64,000 nt of DNA from Chlamydoabsidia padenii (lineage: Eukaryota > Mucoromycota > Mucoromycetes > Mucorales > Cunninghamellaceae). The stretch lies in the NCBI GenBank assembly GCA_025330725.1, contig JAIWND010000019.1, forward strand, positions 248,001 to 312,000. The letters are read 5' to 3'. The notes under the pieces were generated by a model. It did not search any database. It saw only the letters and a list, made by a program, of their open reading frames with translations, and was not told where the DNA came from. Shown piece after piece: positions 60,960-64,000 of the stretch (positions are counted from its first letter, which is position 1; each line of letters starts with the position of its first letter). Made by a program: the position numbers and the translations under genes.

Positions 60960-63900
60960 ATGACTACACATTCTATAAATGCGTTGTCACAACCCTCATC
61001 TTCAAAAGGTGAAGCATTACTTGGCCGTACCTCGTCCAATAGCCACGGTCCAACTTCCGCCACCAACCACTCTGCAGCTCACCTTGGTGGACGAAAAACA
61101 GCCACTCTTGGCCAACCAAGACAAACCACAACCACTGATATCATGACGGGTGAAGATTTGGTACGTACGACTGGTTCTGATTATCAAGAAATACAGAAAC
61201 GGACTTTGACGAAATGGGTGAATGCACAACTCCAGGTGGAAGGCGATCGTATCAACAATATCGAAACCGACTTTAAGGATGGAAGGAAACTACTTAAATT
61301 ACTATCGGTGGTCTCCAAAGATTCTGCTCCTAAACCTGAAAAGATGAATATGCGGATTCACCAATTGGCCAATGTTGCTCAAGCCTTGTCATTCCTGGAA
61401 AAACGAGTTGGTGCTGATTCTATTGTGGACGTAGGGAATGAAGCTATCGTCAATGGTGATAAAAAGAAAACTCTGGCTTTGATATTTTTTATTATGACAA
61501 AGTATCAAATTCAAGCTGTAATTAATGATCATGGTGATGATTTTGCCCAAGCATTATTGGTAAAGATTTAAGGGGATGTTAATGTTTCATATGTATGAAA
61601 TTTGTTTTTTAACGTTATCTTTTATGATTATAGGTTTATTCTGATCGACACTATGATGGTCTGACTACTCTGCCTTTAGCATCAATACCACCACCACCAC
61701 CACCACCGCTATCTATGAATAAACAACTCGTACCTGGTAATAACTCCCTTGTATCAGCACGAAAACATGGAAGCCATCACTCACTCAACCCAGACAAGCA
61801 GCACTCAAACTCAATGGAAGCCAAACTAGCTCTGTTATTTTGGGTACGAATTCAGCTTGAAGATTATATTGTGGCCAACATCATCCCGAATATACCAGAC
61901 TTCTCAAGATCCTGGCGAAATGGTCTAGCCTTCTGTCTTTTAATCCATCGTCATGAACCCGATTTTATCCCTGATTTATTCTCTTATCACCTCAAGGATA
62001 TCGACATGACTCAAAAACAAACCTGGCATCGTCTACTGACTCTGGCATTTGATCTGGCAACTAAACATATGCGTATACCAAGATATTTGGAGTCCGAAGA
62101 CCTGGTGGATGTCGACTATCCTCACGAACCAAGCATAATGATGTATGTTGCTGAATTCTACAAAGTAATGTCCCTGGCACAACAAAATATGACTTTAGAT
62201 GAAAGGCTTCAAACTGCCGTCCGTCGCCGTACAGCTGCTGGGGTGGAAATCAATACTCTCTTGACCTCACCTTCTAATGATCTACAACATACCAATCTGG
62301 ATAACGACAAAGGTACCATAGATAACCATTCTGGTAACACTGACATTGGCACTTCTTCCTCCGATACAGCAAGACAACAAAGAAAAAAGGCACACCGGAG
62401 ATCAACACTGGCGGAAGAAGACAAGATACGAATCAAGGCAGACCTGAATAATCGACTTTTAATGCAACTCACTGGCCATCTTCCTCGTGGCGTCCACCCT
62501 TTCCTGGATCAACTGCTCACTATATACGACGATCTCTTAAACTTTATCGAAAGAAGCACTCGGATAGTGGACAATGTGCCTACCTCTTTTGACAGTGCTG
62601 ATTCTGTGACCGAGCACTCGGATGCTTTACAATTGGTGGGGGGTCAGATGGACGAAAAGGCACCTCTACTTGATGCTGCTCGGGATATCAAGGACATGTT
62701 GATGCAGCCACCAGAAAATGTGGATGACTCTCTTATTCGGCTGACGGAACTACAACAAGCTCAAGTCAAAAACCTTTATGATACGCTGATGAATCAATGG
62801 ACTGATTTCGGACAACTCATGACAACTACTAGGAGGGACCTTATGCGAATGGAATCTGATCTGGCCAACATTGAAGAAAACACTCAAAAGTATCACACTG
62901 AAGCGGACAAGGTGATGGATCGGTTAAAGGAACTACATCGACTACTTGCTCAAGTTATTCCTCGGCATCCTGACAATATTGATATTGAATGGCATCCTTT
63001 GGACGATAATGACCACATGGGGGAAATAGCGGACACATATCGAAAATCAGCAGAAATAGCAAAGGATCAGGCGGATTTGTTTGACTCTACAACATGGAAA
63101 CACTACCGACGGTTTATCCTACAGTTTTCTCGTGTGGTGATGAAACGAGTTAAACCAAGATCAGACGAATTGGAACAGGATCACCAATGCTTGATGGATG
63201 CCAGTCGAGAGGTAATCTCCGCCAGTAGAAACTTCTCTTGCGCCTTGGACTTGATATCAACAACAAGACATATTGCATGTGAAATTGAATGTATTGACAA
63301 ACTGGTGGAAAGCGACACTCCTATTCTCGATCTGGTGAATCGCGTCAACATAGTCCGCATTCAACTCCACAACACTTGGGATGCTTACGATTATCTATGG
63401 GCCAATGATGAACGACTCGCGACGTATGTCAACAAGGTGCAGCAACAATACGAAACGGTGTACGATAGGGTGAATCAGGCGCATATGTGGTTTACGGGAA
63501 AAGGACGTCTACAAGTGAACGACCGAATCAAGCAACTACAAGGCTCTATCAAGGCACTACAGGCAGACATTAATGGTGTGGATCCCATGCTCTTATCTGA
63601 TGCCCACATTATGGAATGGCAAAAGCACATCGACACACTGGACAAGAATAACTACGCTGGAATACTCCGGGTGATTAATTCTCTGGCTAGAAACAGAATA
63701 GATCCATCGTCACCGTTCTCTCATAGTCAGGACCAACAGCAGCAACTGGATCAAGTGGCCGAAGCAATATTATCAATACGGAATACTCTCACAAGTATGT
63801 ATGATGTTGTCACTTTAAAAGGACTATTTGAACTCTATAAAGACAAGGCCAAAGTAACAGAAACAAAGATTCAAATTACCTTAAAGGCACTGCAAGAAAT

Positions 63901-64000
63901 CCAGCAACAACTCTCTGGACTCGGTAATTCTACGGCAGATGTACAACTTTGTTACAATTCTCTTTTTGGCGCTTATCAAGAGGTGACACAAACAACAATG
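60960..64000 (+). CDS. Calponin-homology/spectrin-like actin-binding protein (3' end outside window)
   Basis: Two exons are visible (60960-61559; 61634 onward, open to the window edge), 989 residues so far. After a Ser-rich N-terminus, CH1 starts near residue 73 (EIQKRTLTKWVNAQLQVEGD; DGRKLLKLLSVVS). A Pro-rich linker (seven Pro) separates it from CH2 at about residue 257 (AKLALLFWVRIQLEDYIV; SWRNGLAFCLLIHRHEPDF). Tandem CH domains bind F-actin. A long region of spectrin-repeat-like helices follows (DARDIKD-type AARDIKDMLMQPP and onward, Trp/Leu heptads). It is already longer than fission yeast Ain1 (621), so it resembles a spectrin/alpha-actinin relative with extra repeats. Missing C-terminal EF hands, if any, lie beyond the window. 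Confidence 0.85.

Overview
The window looks like nuclear chromosomal DNA from an early-diverging filamentous fungus, most likely Mucoromycota (Mucorales-like). The evidence is dense spliceosomal introns of about 50-120 nt with GTAAGT-type donors and TACTAAC/TACTAAT-like branch sites, AT-rich spacers with long A/T homopolymers, and short intergenic distances. The gene content mixes ordinary fungal genes with genes rarely associated with Dikarya. All gene models are hand-spliced; every spliced model except the open-ended last gene gives an exon sum divisible by three. I see no rRNA, CRISPR array, intact transposon or prophage.

Layout. 0.2-3.2 kb: secreted subtilase. 3.5-5.3 kb: DNAJB-type chaperone with a long prion-like insert. 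5.9-6.9 kb: glutathione S-transferase. 7.6-8.4 kb: ribosomal protein uS12/S23. 8.8-11.1 kb: membrane-anchored protein with tandem repeats and two Nab2-type CCCH fingers. 11.2-12.3 kb: coiled-coil protein. 12.5-13.8 kb: galactose mutarotase. 13.9-15.2 kb: polytopic membrane protein. 16.4-17.1 kb: Mpv17/PMP22 protein. 17.7-18.9 kb: HTH plus Myb/SANT factor. 18.9-23.3 kb is gene-poor with small uncertain ORFs. 23.3-27.4 kb: NST1-like protein. 27.9-28.8 kb: CENP-M-like protein. 30.6 kb: small PPxY protein. 31.4-34.4 kb: GBD/FH3 protein without FH2. 35.4 kb: Tyr-rich peptide. 36.1-38.0 kb: FHA tail-anchored STRIPAK-type protein. 38.5-39.5 kb: methyltransferase. 39.8-41.6 kb: HbrB/Bit61 TORC2 subunit. 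42.1-44.6 kb: poly(A) polymerase. 44.9-47.9 kb: COP1-type RING/WD40 ubiquitin ligase. 48.2-49.3 kb: TLDc protein. 49.5-50.3 kb: PIP-box protein. 50.7-51.8 kb: cysteine-less peroxiredoxin-like protein. 52.0-53.8 kb: KICSTOR subunit KICS2-like protein. 53.9-54.8 kb: UBL-BAG co-chaperone. 55.3-56.0 kb: NC2-alpha. 56.9 kb: tRNA-Thr. 57.5-58.2 kb: myosin regulatory light chain. 58.5-59.8 kb: aldo-keto reductase. 59.9-60.7 kb: Met8. 61 kb to the end: CH-domain/spectrin-like protein, cut by the window edge.

Three things stand out. First, COP1, CENP-M and KICS2 homologues lie together in one 26-kb stretch; they are best known from animals (COP1 also from plants). Second, a short sequence close to GGCGGGATTTGAA, in either orientation, sits roughly 30-180 bp upstream of most start codons and also clusters around the tRNA gene. 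It looks like an uncharacterised promoter element and resembles a fused E2F/CDE-CHR site. Third, several proteins have unusual architecture or lost catalytic residues: the J-protein with a prion-like insert, the membrane CCCH protein, the peroxiredoxin without its peroxidatic Cys, and the CENP-M-like protein with GTPase-like motifs.

The genes do not form an operon or biosynthetic cluster. Shared function is limited to loose themes: TOR signalling (HbrB, KICS2), proteostasis (J-protein, BAG, COP1) and actomyosin (FH3, myosin light chain, CH/spectrin).
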